From Cheilinus undulatus (taxonomy: Eukaryota > Chordata > Actinopteri > Labriformes > Labridae): a stretch of DNA of 64,000 nt. Both the position numbers and the translations under genes were made by a program. The DNA is taken from the NCBI RefSeq assembly GCF_018320785.1, contig NC_054867.1:22261855-22325854 (forward strand), read 5' to 3'. How positions within the stretch are numbered: position 1 is the stretch's first letter; the number at the start of each line of letters is the position of its first letter. Positions 50,629 through 61,384 of the stretch are shown piece by piece. Under the pieces are notes generated by a model. It worked only from the letters and a program-made list of their open reading frames with translations. It searched no databases and had not been told where the DNA came from.

Positions 50629-53600
50629 ACGGTGACCAAACGTCCTGTTTTCCCAGGACATGTCCTGTTTTCACGTCCTGTCCTGGCCGTCCTGGTTGTT
50701 TTTGTATAAAGTGATGAAAATGTCCTGGTTTTCATGACAAAATTAATTAAGGAATGCATCACACCATTATATTACTTTCTGCCTAATATAATGTATAGAG
50801 CAGAGATACTCAACCCATGGCTCTCCAGTCGTCTGTGGCTCTTTAGTGCCAAGTCTAATTGAAACTTTTATTTCTTTTAAATCAGTGTATTATTATTGTT
50901 GGGTGTGCGCAACAGAGGAACGCGCGCAAAAGAGAGCAGAGGAAGTCAGCTAGTGTTGCATCTCTTCAGCTCATTAAGCTGATCCACAGAGGTGTGCTGC
51001 TTTGTGTTCAAACTGAAGCTTCTTCTGCCCTCGTTTTAACAAGTTTCTTCAGTCACTTCCTGCCCATGATCTCCCAAACTTATATTTTATAATGATTATT
51101 GCGATACGTGTCATCGGTCATCAGTCACCCTCACACACACGGATCACATGTCGAGATAACGTAATATCTCGTGAAACTTGTCCAAACGTGGGTGTTTTAC
51201 TTGATCTTTAATGTACTGCTGATAATAAATACTGTCAAAAGAGCAGAAACAGGAAACCAAAGCTACAGAATAGGACAGGGTGGAACGATGTGTCTGGGAG
51301 AGCTGCAGGTGTGAGGCAGGGCCGCTTTTAGTTATTTTGAGGCCCAGGACAAAGACCACTATGAGCCCCCTCCCCCTTTAGCTAAAAGCATCAATAATGA
51401 GTGGGAAAAAATAGAAAAAAACTATTTTATGTTAATAAAGCCACAAAACTACAGTAAATGTCCCAGTGTGAGATAAATACCCAAATAACCAACAATAATT
51501 CATCATCTCTTTGAAAAGCATCTCAGAGTTCAAACTCATATTATAACACGTCATTAGACCAGGTGGAACCTGCATAAATAAAAAAACATGCAGTGCTTAA
51601 CAAATTTATTAGACCACCACCCAAAGTAAGGTTTATATCACAGCTGCCCTAAATTAACAGCACTGGCGATTACCAAAATCATTTTTTATGTTTCTGCAAT
51701 GGTTAATACATCAATATGTAGAAGCTCTTTAACCCAAATGACATTTTTAATGCTAAAATAGAATTATTATTGTTATCCATCAATTTTCAAATTTACTGAT
51801 TTACAGAAAAAAAACCTGAAAAAAATAGTAAAGCACATTTATATTTCTTGCTTAATATGTCAAATTATAGTTATTTACTTACATTCCTGAACAGAAAAAT
51901 GAGTTTTAGTGGTTGAATGTTATGCTTGATTAATTTCTGACTTCTCAGAGAAGCCCAGTGAGCCGGCTCAAATTTGGGTATAAAAAGGTGAATTAAGTTT
52001 GGAATTCCTCTTTCCTGTTCAAAATGGTAAAACGTGGAGAGCTCACTGAAAATGAAAGGGTTCGCATTAAAGCACTTCATGATGCTGGATGGTCTCTGAG
52101 ACAAATAGGGAAAGACATAAAGTGTTCTCATAGTGTGGTCAAGTATGCTTTGGAGTCAATTGTCGAGACTGGTACTTACAAAAATGCGCCAAGGAAGAGG
52201 CAGGAAACCAAAGTTAACTGAAGCAGATGTCAGACACCTCAAGATTTGAAGTACTAAAGACAGAAGGAAGACCACTGCTGATCTTCAGGCAGAGATGAAT
52301 GCTTCTAGATCAGAGTCTGAGAAAGTCTCCTGAATGACCATAAGCAGACGACTGACGGAACAAGGATTAAAGGGAAGAACAGCTGCTAAGAAGCCATTAT
52401 TGTGGCCTGCAAACATCCAGAAACACCTCAGATTTGCCCAGGAGCACAAACACTGGACTGTTGATGATTGAAAGAAGGTACTCTGGACAGATGAGTCCAA
52501 GTTTGAACTCTTCAGTCTGCATTGTCGTGTTTATGTCCGCTGAAAACCTGGAGAACGTTTTGATGCCAGATGCATTGCACCCACAGTGAAACACAGTGGA
52601 GATTCCATTATGGTATGGGGTTCCATTTGTGGATACGGCGTGGGAAAATGAGTGAAAATGGATGGTATCATGAACAAGAACGTCTACCACAACATCTTAG
52701 TGCATCATGGAATCCCTTCTGGACTGAATCTGATTGGTCGTGGGTTCATATACCAACAAGACAATGACCCCAAGCATACTTCGAAGCTGTGCAGAGACTA
52801 TTTGACCAAGAAAAAGGAATCTGGAGTACTAGAACTGATGGACTGGCCAAGTCAAAGTCTGGATTTGAATCCTATTGAACAAATTTGGGATTTAGTAGAT
52901 TCAAAGATTGATCGCACAAAAGTTTCATCTAAAGCAAGTCTGTGGGAACAGCTAGAAACTATTTGGAACTCAATAACAAAAGAGACTGTGGAAAAGTAAA
53001 TAAAAACAATGCCAGCAAGAATGCAAGCTGTTAAGGCCAAAGGAGGCCATACAAAATATGAAGTTTTTTGCATATTATGTGTAAAAAAAGACTATTTAGT
53101 TGTTTCAGTTTGTTATTTGCCAAATAAATAACAATAACATGTTTAGTTTTAAACAAGTTTTTGAAAGATTTCTCAAATTTGTATGTTTTCTTGTTTTTAT
53201 GACAGGTGGTCTAATAAATTTGTTAAGCACTGTAATATATGTTCATTATTAGTAACATATCCTTTCCTCTAATACTAAAGACATTTTATGTGGCCTATTG
53301 CATCCTATTTAATTACAAAATAATCCAGCAATTCACTGTTTCTTGGGTAGAAAAAGGTTGAGTTCCACTGGTAAAGACTGTCTTCAGACAGAGAAATATC
53401 AGTGGCAGGCAGAAGTAAACTAGTTTTATTTGGAAAGCTTGGACAACCTGAAAGAAGAAAGAGAGGAGTTATAAACTACATATTTTTCAATATTATATAC
53501 CACATTTATATTTTACTAAATGCATTAATGGACATGTTGGTGCATGCTATATGACAAGAATTTGGTGCATGCTATATGCCAAGCATTACCTGCAACCCTT

Positions 53601-53862
53601 GGGGCTAAGCCCCCCCCCCCCCGTCTTTCAATCCTAGTGACAGCCCTGATGTTGAGTGTCCTCTGAGAAGCCTATCTGAATTTGTGTCTTTGGTTATACA
53701 TAGTATTTAGCAATATAAACAATTTTCTATGCAGACAGAGAAGGCATACTTTAAATGTATTTAAATTATAAGGCATCTTTGAGTAAACTTCGAGTGTCAT
53801 TTGAGTATCTCATTGCCGGGCGAGTGTCCTGGTTTATGGTAATCAAAATATGATCACCCTAC
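50629..53862. mobile_element. hAT-like element with 8-bp target duplication, hosting nested insertions
   Basis: GTCAGCAT occurs directly on both sides (50621-50628 and 53863-53870), the 8-bp duplication expected for hAT elements. The ends are loosely inverted: left ACGGTGACCAAACGTCCTG, right reverse complement GTAGGGTGATCATATTTTG, each followed by CCAGGACA. Inside lie other hAT-type ends (CAGAGATACTCAACC at 50801; GGTTGAGTTCCACTG ending 53370; CAGGGCCGCTTTTAG at 51313; GACAGCCCTG ending about 53647) and the Tc1 copy 51591-53232. No hAT transposase is visible. Confidence 0.65.
51591..53232 (+). mobile_element. 1.64-kb Tc1-like transposon with decayed transposase
   Basis: The left end CAGTGCTTAACAAATTTATT matches the inverted right end (CAGTGCTTAACAAATTTATT as reverse complement) over at least 30 bp. 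A transposase starts at 52024 (MVKRGELTENERVRIKALHD; helix-turn-helix region to 52221). Further pieces are a first-Asp motif around 52480-52515 (LWTDESKFELF) and a C-terminal part at 52652-52999 with YQQDNDPKHTS and DWPSQSLDLNPIEQIWD. The DDE residues can all be found, but stops and frameshifts (for example TGA near 52468 and TGA near 52542) break the frame. The left TA has become TG. Length is normal for Tc1. Confidence 0.88.
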
Positions 53863-53910
53863 GTCAGCATGAGTCTGCAGTAGCTGCAGACGTGGTTTAG
53901 TTGGATTGCA

Positions 53911-54055
53911 GGTAGCAATGGCTGCTGTCAGAACGGCAACTAGATGTAGCTACAGCAGGAAGTTTTTTTTTTTAAATCAGATCTGGACAGCATTTATTTA
54001 TCAAAAGAGGAGCAAAGACCAAAACTGAAAGTCTTTCTTGGCAGAGAAGATGTTT
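53911..54055 (+). pseudogene. RecQ-like N-terminal fragment downstream of the hAT-like insertion
   Basis: ATGGCTGCTGTCAGAACGGC begins a short frame. Slightly further on, a shifted frame reads SKEEQRPKLKVFLGREDVFA (about 53997-54060). This resembles the Q-motif region before the Walker A loop of fish RecQ-like helicases (compare LKEEQRTAL..FL in copies A and B of the short element). The next residues do not continue into a Walker A motif. A related ATGGCTGCTGCTGG block lies at about 50527-50585, on the other side of the hAT-like element. Confidence 0.4.
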
Positions 54056-54089
54056 TTGCACTTTCTTTTTGCAGCTGAACAAAGGTTTC

Positions 54090-55190
54090 TACATTGTCTT
54101 CGAAATTATTATGCAAATACGATAACAATTAGACATTTGATTTTTAGTTTTTCAATTGAAGTTTTTTATTGTGCTGCTTCTCCTGTCAGTTTCCATCAAT
54201 CAAATCAATCTCAGACAGGGTTGGTGATAAGTTTGCCAGGTGAACCTAATTAAAGGGAAACTACTTTAAGAGGCTGTTCCGCATTATTAATCAAATCACA
54301 GATTTCATGCAATATGGGAAAAAAGAAAAATCGTTCTGCAAATGAAAAGCATGAAATAGTGTAGTATCTTGCAAATGCTAAGAAAAAACTGGATATTCAG
54401 CAAAAAAGCGGAGAGATTTTTGTACTATGAATAGATTTTAGTGTGATTCAGAGCACAGAAGGGATAAGTCAGATAAGGAGTTCTGGATGGTTGGTGGATG
54501 GCCACCATGACCCTACAAGGCCAGCAAGGGGTTGGTGGAGTGATGTTTTGGGCTGGAATCATAGGAAGTGAGTTGGTAGGCCCCTTTAAGGTGCCTAAAA
54601 GTGTCAAAATGGCCTCAGCAAAATATGTGGAGTTCCTCATTGTCCATTTCCTGCTGTGGTATAAAAAGAAGAACCATGCCTTCCAGAGAAACATCAGTTT
54701 CATGCAAGATGACACACCATCCCATGCTACAAAAAAAAAAAAAAAAAAAAAAAAATCACCACTGAGGCCTCGGCTGCTATGGGCACAAAGGAAGAACAAA
54801 TCATGGTGTGGCCACCATCATCCCCTGACCTCAACCCTATTGAGAGCATGTGGAGCATCCTTAAAAGGAGGCTCTATGAGGGTGGACAGCAGTCCACCTC
54901 AAAACAACACCTCTGGAAGGCAATTCTGGCATTGTCAAAGGAAATACAAGCATAAAGTCTACATGGACTCACAAGTTCAATGGATGAGAGGGTTGTTAAG
55001 GTGATATCAGAGAAAGGCTCCTATGTTTATATGCAGCTTAATCTATAAAGTTGTTTTTGATTGAAAATAGCTTTAAATTGAGAAAAATTACCTCCTAATG
55101 CAAAAAATTACAAAAGATTTTTGTTTTCAACCCTTTAGAAACTATTTTTAAAACTCTGTTTTGCATAATAATTTGGAACACAGCATTTTG
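54090..55190 (+). mobile_element. Degraded Tc1/mariner-like element with an internal A25 tract
   Basis: The left part has AAATTATTATGCAAATACG, and the right part has the inverse TTTTGCATAATAATTTGGAAC (near 55160), as in a common teleost Tc1-like family. A second similar end (GCATAATAGTTTGGAAC) lies near 55330. The frame at 54498-55004 reads GGVMFWAGIIGSELVGPFKV and then FMQDDTPSHAT, the second catalytic Asp region. It then runs into A25 (54731-54755). The DLNPIESMW block follows in another frame (about 54820-54850). Non-functional. Confidence 0.75.
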
Positions 55191-56310
55191 TTTGTGCAAA
55201 AATGTTTTTGTCATCACTTGTATTTATGTTGAATAAAATCCAGATAACCATATAATTATTAAGGAATGAAAAATCATATTAACTGTTCATTATATAGACT
55301 TTTTAGGATAAAATGAACAAAAACGGAATACGCATAATAGTTTGGAACCAACTGTTATTAGGGTCCTGCTTTTTTTGCCCAATGCCAGTCACATTCATAA
55401 AGCCTAAATACAGTGGCGCTGCACTGATGTTTCACACAATATAACACACATCAATTGCTGTCCGACAGCAGCGTGTCAATGGTCAACTCCCCACCAGCCA
55501 CTGCTGGGCCAGGCTTTTGGTACCTGAGTCGAGAGTCCACTCAGGGCTGCTAATACGGCAGCTGGGATGGACAATAGAGCTGCTTTCTCAGGAAAGTCAG
55601 CAGAAATAGAGCAGTGGCATAAAGTGCAAGGTGGGTCTGGGTGCTGTTGATGTGGGTTTGTTCATAGAAAATAATGGGGATGATCATTTTGTCCCACATC
55701 AGACAGTGCCAGTGTGTTTTGGGCTTATGTGTGCCATATTACCTAATGACACCAAAAATTCACTATGGGAACTACAGGACAAATGTTAGTCAAGACTTCA
55801 AGATTCAAAAAATTCGCACTCCATTGTTTTTACATGTTGCTATTGTGAGATAAATGCAGCCTCTTTGAGTTCAGATTGTTAAAGAAATGGAGGCATTTTG
55901 TTGCGATGTAGCTGCTTAAACAGGTCAGGACTGGACTTTTTTCTCATTTCTTGGTCAAAGAGACTGCTTCCTCATACGTCTTTTACTAAAAGAAGGAACT
56001 AAAAGCTTTTGCTACAGTTTACTTCAGACAGTGAAATACAAAACAATAAGGGGCTGTTTACATTAGACCACTGTATAGGAGGGGAGATACAATATACTGA
56101 GTAAGTATTTGGTTCATTTCTTTCTAATGATTGTATTTTATGAGTATGTTGCATAGTTATTAAACTGATTATTGCTTAACAGAATATGTGCTACATTTTC
56201 TGAAAGTGCGTGAGTGACAAAAATGTTTAAAGCCACAAGATCCCTCAAGGTCTCAGGATATATTATAGCAGTCTTTCCGGATGCTGTCTCATTTCAATAC
56301 ATAACTCTAT
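55191..56310. other. Intergenic DNA upstream of the orphan transmembrane gene
   Basis: Apart from the second Tc1-like end near 55330 nothing is recognised. No coding exon in phase with the downstream gene was seen. Confidence 0.35.
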
Positions 56311-56312
56311 TC

Positions 56313-56364
56313 TTATCTTGACTCAGAAACAACTTCCTTATTTTGAACTCTTGCGCAAATAAAA
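56313..56364 (+). promoter_or_regulatory. Cluster of GATA, AP-1, ETS and C/EBP motifs before the orphan gene
   Basis: Within 50 bases are TTATCT (GATA on reverse, 56313-56318), TGACTCA (AP-1, 56319-56325), ACTTCCT (ETS/PU.1-type on reverse, 56332-56338) and TTGCGCAAAT (C/EBP, 56351-56360). AAATAAAA follows as a possible TATA substitute. The start codon is at 56398. This combination is typical of myeloid promoters. Binding is inferred from motifs only. Confidence 0.45.
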
Positions 56365-56397
56365 ACCTCAGACCAAAATTTCTCACATTAGATCATC

Positions 56398-56999
56398 ATG
56401 GAGGAAGAGTATGAGCTCTCTGACTACAGAAATATTCATGATCTGAGGAAAAAGGAGACAAAACATACCCACACTGAACAGCCAGGTAAGAAAACAAGTC
56501 AATACAAAGTAGCTGTCAGTGGTTATTTTGTTTCTTTATGTAAAATTTTCCATTTTGTGTGCTTGTTAATCACTCCAGGGAGAAGACTGCTTCTATATGG
56601 GATTTTAACTCTTGGATTTTTGTGTATCATACAAGCAGCTCTCAATGTCTCTCTACGTATTGCCTGTAAGTTTTAAACATTTTATCTCACAGTTGTATTA
56701 TTTTGCAATTATAACTCACAACTTCTGTTTCTTTAGTTTTACCAGATAATTCGAAAGAGGACACAGATCCGTTTCCTGTCAACATCTTGTCAAAGTGCCA
56801 GAAAGACCAAAATTCAACCCAGTTATGTTCCTGTTACATCAGTCAGCTGAGGAAACTTTTAAGGAACTATAAAGCCTTACAAAAACAGAGAGATCTCCTA
56901 CAAGACCAGCTCATAAAACTGATGGCAGGCAAAAATTTCCAGGACTATGGGTCTGGTTACCAGTTGGAGTATGATTGGGATACTGATGAATACCTCTGA
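56398..56999 (+). CDS. Orphan single-pass type II-like protein with ITIM-like tail and coiled-coil stalk, 3 exons
   Basis: Exons 56398-56485, 56579-56665 and 56737-56999 all join with phase-1 introns and good GT-AG sites, giving 145 aa. Residues 1-29 are cytoplasmic-like and hold SDYRNI (Ser8 to Ile13), which fits the ITIM pattern S-x-Y-x-x-I. Residues about 32-54 are hydrophobic (LLLYGILTLGFLCIIQAAL). An NST glycosylation site and three cysteines (C..LCSC) follow. A leucine-heptad stretch (about 95-122) suggests dimerisation. The tail has four Tyr among acids (DYGSGY, LEYDWDTDEY), a setting for Tyr sulfation. One exon each for tail and membrane segment, then a stalk, resembles type II C-type lectin receptor genes. 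No lectin domain follows: a stop at 56997-56999 and AATAAA at 57639 close the gene. I do not recognise the family. It may be a lectin-less receptor or an unrelated lineage-specific gene. Confidence 0.7.
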
Positions 57000-57660
57000 A
57001 GTTTGGTGCAGACCTCAAACAAGCTCTGGGAACAGTAGAGCTGAAGTACATAACAGCAGTTCATGTTGAGTTTGCATTTTAACATTTAGTCAGCTAAAAA
57101 GGAGAGTAAACTTGCCAAGCTATTAATGCCACGAAACATGGACACCATCATCCTTAAAGCTCCTGTGATGAATGTTTGGATTGTGTCAGTTCTGGCAACC
57201 CCTCTGGACATAACAGTACCTCTAAGTAATTATAATAATAATAATAATTATTATTATTATTATTTAAGTTTCTAAAGTGCCATTCACAATTATCAATTTC
57301 AGTGAACAAAATTGCATGATTTTTTTTAAAAAGGATGTCTCAGTAGCATGATGGTGATCCCTTCATCTTACACCTACCCCCTCCATGTTTCCAAAGCCAA
57401 GTTAACTGTCATAAAAAGCAGACACAAATACGCCATCTCCTCAGTGATGGTCTGGTTTGTTTTTCTGATAATACCAAATGCATAAGTATCAGTTTTATTC
57501 TGTTTCCTCACCAGGTAAAATCTCATCACAGGAGCTTTAACATCAGTTCAACTATTTAAACATAACAGTACTACAGGTCTGCCATTTCAACTTTAATTTG
57601 TTGTGATGTATATATTTTTGTTTGCTTTGTAAAAATGAAATAAAGTTACTGTTTTTTAAA
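57000..57660 (+). other. 3' UTR of the orphan gene, with AATAAA at 57639
   Basis: AATAAA at 57639-57644 follows the stop by about 640 bases. An (AAT)n/(ATT)n run at about 57231-57266 is self-complementary and would fold into a perfect hairpin in RNA. No further exon of a lectin type was found between the stop and the signal. Confidence 0.5.
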
Positions 57661-59041
57661 CACATTTTTCTCTGCAAATGTAAATTGAAATAACAATTAA
57701 ATTCAAAATCGATGGAACTGGATTCAAATCGAATGATTTATTGATGGTTTCAAGTGACCAGACACCTCACTATAAACATTAAAAAGAGGGAACAACTTCC
57801 TGGTTGAAAAATGCTAGCTTTAAAACTACAAAAGTAAATGTTTCTGTGTCAATGCTGGATTAAATGATGATGGGGAAAACTGCAAATTCAGTCTACGGTT
57901 CTCATCAGATTTGCTTAACTTTTTAGCCCGCTGTTTTGGGTTAGATGTGGTGGGTTTTTTGATTTACACTTCTGGGTCGACCAGTGTGGTTATCACGAGT
58001 TTGGAAACTAATTGTTTAGTAACTTGCATGTTAAATTTGTTGAATTATTAATACTAAACCCTGTTGGAAAATGGCTGTTGACATGGTCAAACTTGAATTT
58101 GTATCTTTACCAAGACATAAGGGCACATATTTGAAACTGATATTTGGATTCATGTTCATTAAAGTTCAAGATAACCAAAATTAGCAGGAACCTGCAGTGT
58201 TATGTCACATGTGGTTTGTGTTAGATGCAGAAATTTAAGTAACTGCATCAGAATAATTTCAAAAGTCACCCAGGAGTCCTCATTCAAAATCTTTTTAAAT
58301 CATTCCATCTCAGCCATTCCTCTTCACCAGTGTTGTTTAACCCTGCTCAACCAAAGAGCCAATTTGTTGAAAAAAAAAAAAAAAAAAAAAAAAAACCTTA
58401 GCAAGAGCCTCAATCCACACCTGGTGTCCGAATCCAATATTTACTAAAAACAAATAAATCTATATTAATCAGAGCATGCACCTTTCATTTCAATAATGTT
58501 TCTTTATCTATGGTCAATTAAGATAATTATTAGGGTTAAAAACTAATTTAAGCCATCATTTTTATATCCCCATTGTCAGCTCTGTCAGATGGTGGTTTTG
58601 ATTTTACAAGAAATGCTTAATCCTCTGTTTATTTCATTCAGGTTATTTATTAAAGTACAATCTACTTTATATGCAATAATAATTAATTTATTCAAAAGAG
58701 TGGTTTAATATGGTAATATTAAAAATACAGTTAGAAAATCATGGAATTCAGAAAGAAGATACTTCAGATGAGTGAAAAATAACAAGTGAAAAAAAGTTTT
58801 TGTCTTAATATTATGACTGAATTCCAGTATTAGAAATCCAAAACCTTAAATTCATTTTGAATAAAAATGAATTTAAATTTTTTTTAGTGTCTCATGGAGT
58901 TAACAAAAATCAAGATGACTGGCAAAAAGTCACATTTTTGAAAAAAAAAAAAAAGTGCCACATAATTGCAGCTTCACACATGCAATTCCACACAAAATTG
59001 CTGAGACCTAACCTGACATGCCAGATGGATTTGTTTCACAC
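57661..59041. other. Intergenic AT-rich DNA with an A26 tract
   Basis: A run of about 26 A lies at 58370-58395 and a 13-A run near 58940. The words AACCCTGCTCAACCAAAGAGCC just before the first run resemble hAT-type repeat ends. No gene is supported. Confidence 0.35.
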
Positions 59042-59514
59042 ATCCATCTGGGAAAGCTCCAATAGGGAACATTTGGGAAAGGGCAGAGGCTTTGAAAAAA
59101 AACTCGGAGTGTGATTGGATGAACATTCAGTCTGCCACATCTCTACGGGCCAATCAGAGCAACAAAACACCTGACGTAGCCACTATCGAGCTGCATGTGC
59201 GCAGCTACCGAGGAATAATGCGAAACATGGCGACTACAGACATGTAAGTACTCGACTTTTGTCATTTTTGAAAAGAAAACAACTCACTGCTGTTCTCTGT
59301 TCTTCTTTTAACAAAGAAATGTCGTCCACTTCTGATAAAACTGGTGCTTTAGCAGCATCCACACTAAGCTCTTCCGCCATTATTCTGCCTCTTGCTGCTG
59401 CTCCTTTGTGTCTCGACTCTGCCACGCCTGAAAGTACTGCCCCTCGTCACTGATTGGTCCTGTCACTTTCTAACCGGGCCCAAATGGTTCAGATGGGAGC
59501 TTTGCAAGATGGAT
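59042..59514 (-). mobile_element. ORF-bearing short inverted-repeat element, copy B (complete, about 473 bp)
   Basis: The ends are inverted: ATCCATCTGGGAAAGCTCC (from 59042) against ATCCATCTTGCAAAGCTCC (reverse complement, ending 59514), 17 of 19 matching. On the - strand an ORF of 48 codons plus stop (59380-59234) starts MAEELSVDAAKAPVLSEVDD, continues LLKEEQRTAVSCFLFKNDKS and ends VLTCL. This is the same length as the ORF of copy A, with most differences conservative. The start sits in a good context (AATAATGGC). A 5' extension of 15 codons is also open. It is too small to be an autonomous transposon. Confidence 0.75.
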
Positions 59515-60828
59515 TCGCCAGTGAAAAATAAGGAAACAGGTGTAGTCATCTGATTTGCGAGATTAGTTGAGACTCAATGTACACAAATATCCACTTCCAA
59601 TTACTGTAGCAGAGTCAAGTTTGAAACATGTTTTTCCCCCTTTTTAAGGAATCAATGATATTTATCTTGCATGTTCTTTCTTTCACACATTTGATGGAAA
59701 TAAAAAGACAGAAAATAAAGGTTGACAATTAAATTTGACTTTTAAAGACTACTGTATAAAAGTGGAAAACAAAATGACTGATGTGTACTGCAATGGATCC
59801 CTTTTTTTAGGGTTTTCTGGGAGAATTATTTTTTTCAAGTAAGAATAAAAAGAGTCACAAGTCATCACAAAAGAGGTTTTCAACCTGCAAGTTGCTCTTT
59901 AAAAGCAACTGCTTCCTAAGTGGTATGCAGACCAGATTATATTCTATACTTCCATCGCTTAAAAAAAAAAAAAAAAAAAAGCCTGTTGCATTGCAAGAGC
60001 CAAAAAATAATGAATGCTGCTCCATAACAGTTATTTTGTTGTTTAACTATGTTAATAAAATGCCACTTTGTTTTCACATATGTGAAACCTTATGACACAG
60101 TTTATTTTTTATACTAGTCAAGCTAATTTTTTCATAAGCTTTTAGGATTTTTCCTGACAAATGATACAGTATATATAGAGCCAGCACGTTATCATGAAAC
60201 AATAAGAAGCAGTGAAACAGATGAAACCAAAGTTATTTATAGCCTTAAATGGATTTTTATCCTCTTTTTAAATTTTCAGAAAACTCTGCTTTAAAAAAAC
60301 TCTTACACAAAATATTTCTGCCCTTCTATAAGAATAAGCATTCAGTAAAGAAATCCCATAACCCAGTTATTCCCATTATATCAGCCATGTAGACCAATGC
60401 GACATTCTTTATCACACCTTCCCTACCGCAGGTCCATCACTGCCCAAACAGCATTGCTACCTTCAGCACACCCAGGCTCCAGGTATTCACAATGCTGATA
60501 CCACCCACCCTGTCACATGCAGACATCTGTTCTTGGTGTGATCATTATGTATGGAAAAAGAACTGCAGAGAGAAAGCAAAAACAAAATAGAAAGACAGCA
60601 AGTGGCCAGCTCAGACAACACAATTATAGTCTGACCTGCCAGTCATAGAGAAAAATCTGTCATTTCATCTCTCGTAGTGTGTCACAGTGAACAATAATCG
60701 AGCACACATCTGAGACACAATCGCCGGCAGAAAGTCTAGCATGTTTGATTTTTGTCCTGTCTCCTATGACTTGTTCTGTGACAGTGATGTTGACCAATGA
60801 CGAATTGCTCTCAAAGCTTTGCCGGCTG
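59515..60828. other. Intergenic DNA, nothing recognised
   Basis: An A20 tract at 59961-59980 is followed by repeat-like sequence (TTGCAAGAGCCAAAAAATAATG). No coding, RNA or clear transposon-end evidence was seen in the rest. Confidence 0.35.
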
Positions 60829-61384
60829 AGGCCCCGTCCACACAAAGACACATTCAGGAGTATACACAAAAGTTTTTTGTCGTGTTGATGTTTCATCCAC
60901 ACGGAAACAGCGTTTTAGGAGGCTGTAAACGGTACTTTTTGAAACGGGGTCCAAGAGGGAACAAATCTGTAAGCGCTTACTGTTTCGTCTCTGTGTGGAC
61001 AGCCAACCGCATCTTTCTCGAAACGATTACGTCACACATAGCGTAGCACACTTACGCCACATGCGCATATCGAACCAAAACAACAATGGCGGTTTACAGC
61101 GCTGTGTTCGTGCTGCAGAAGCTATTGTGCTTATTATGGCTTTTACTGCAAAATCTGATGCTCCTTTACCACCACTGTGAACAGCATACACCATATGTTA
61201 TTACATCCAACGTGGAGAACAACCAGGAGGGAAACCAGAAGAAAGTTTGTGTCAGTTTTCTGTGATCTTCTTCTCTCTTTTGGTGCATTTACATGGCACC
61301 AATACTACACTGTTTCCAGTCGTTTTCAGTGGTTCTGTGCTGATATAAGGGAGATATAATGTTTTCATCTCCGTGTGGTCAAGG
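60829..61384. mobile_element. Short GGCC-ended element (PIF/Harbinger-like MITE)
   Basis: The left end reads GGCCCCGTCCACACAAAGAC and the right end CTCCGTGTGGTCAAGGCC, an imperfect inverted pair. Inside are inverted words such as CACACGGAAACAGCGTTTT against GTTTTCATCTCCGTGTGG. Flanks are TGA and TTA, which only loosely fit a TNA duplication. The type is common in teleosts. A short frame (from 61086) starts in an ATGGCGG context but has no recognised homology. Confidence 0.5.

Noticed and set aside
51313-53647. A second complete hAT element with CAGGGC ends
   Set aside because: The ends cross those of another end pair (50801-53370), and the flanking octamers match at only about half of positions. 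Kept only as loose ends within the larger block.
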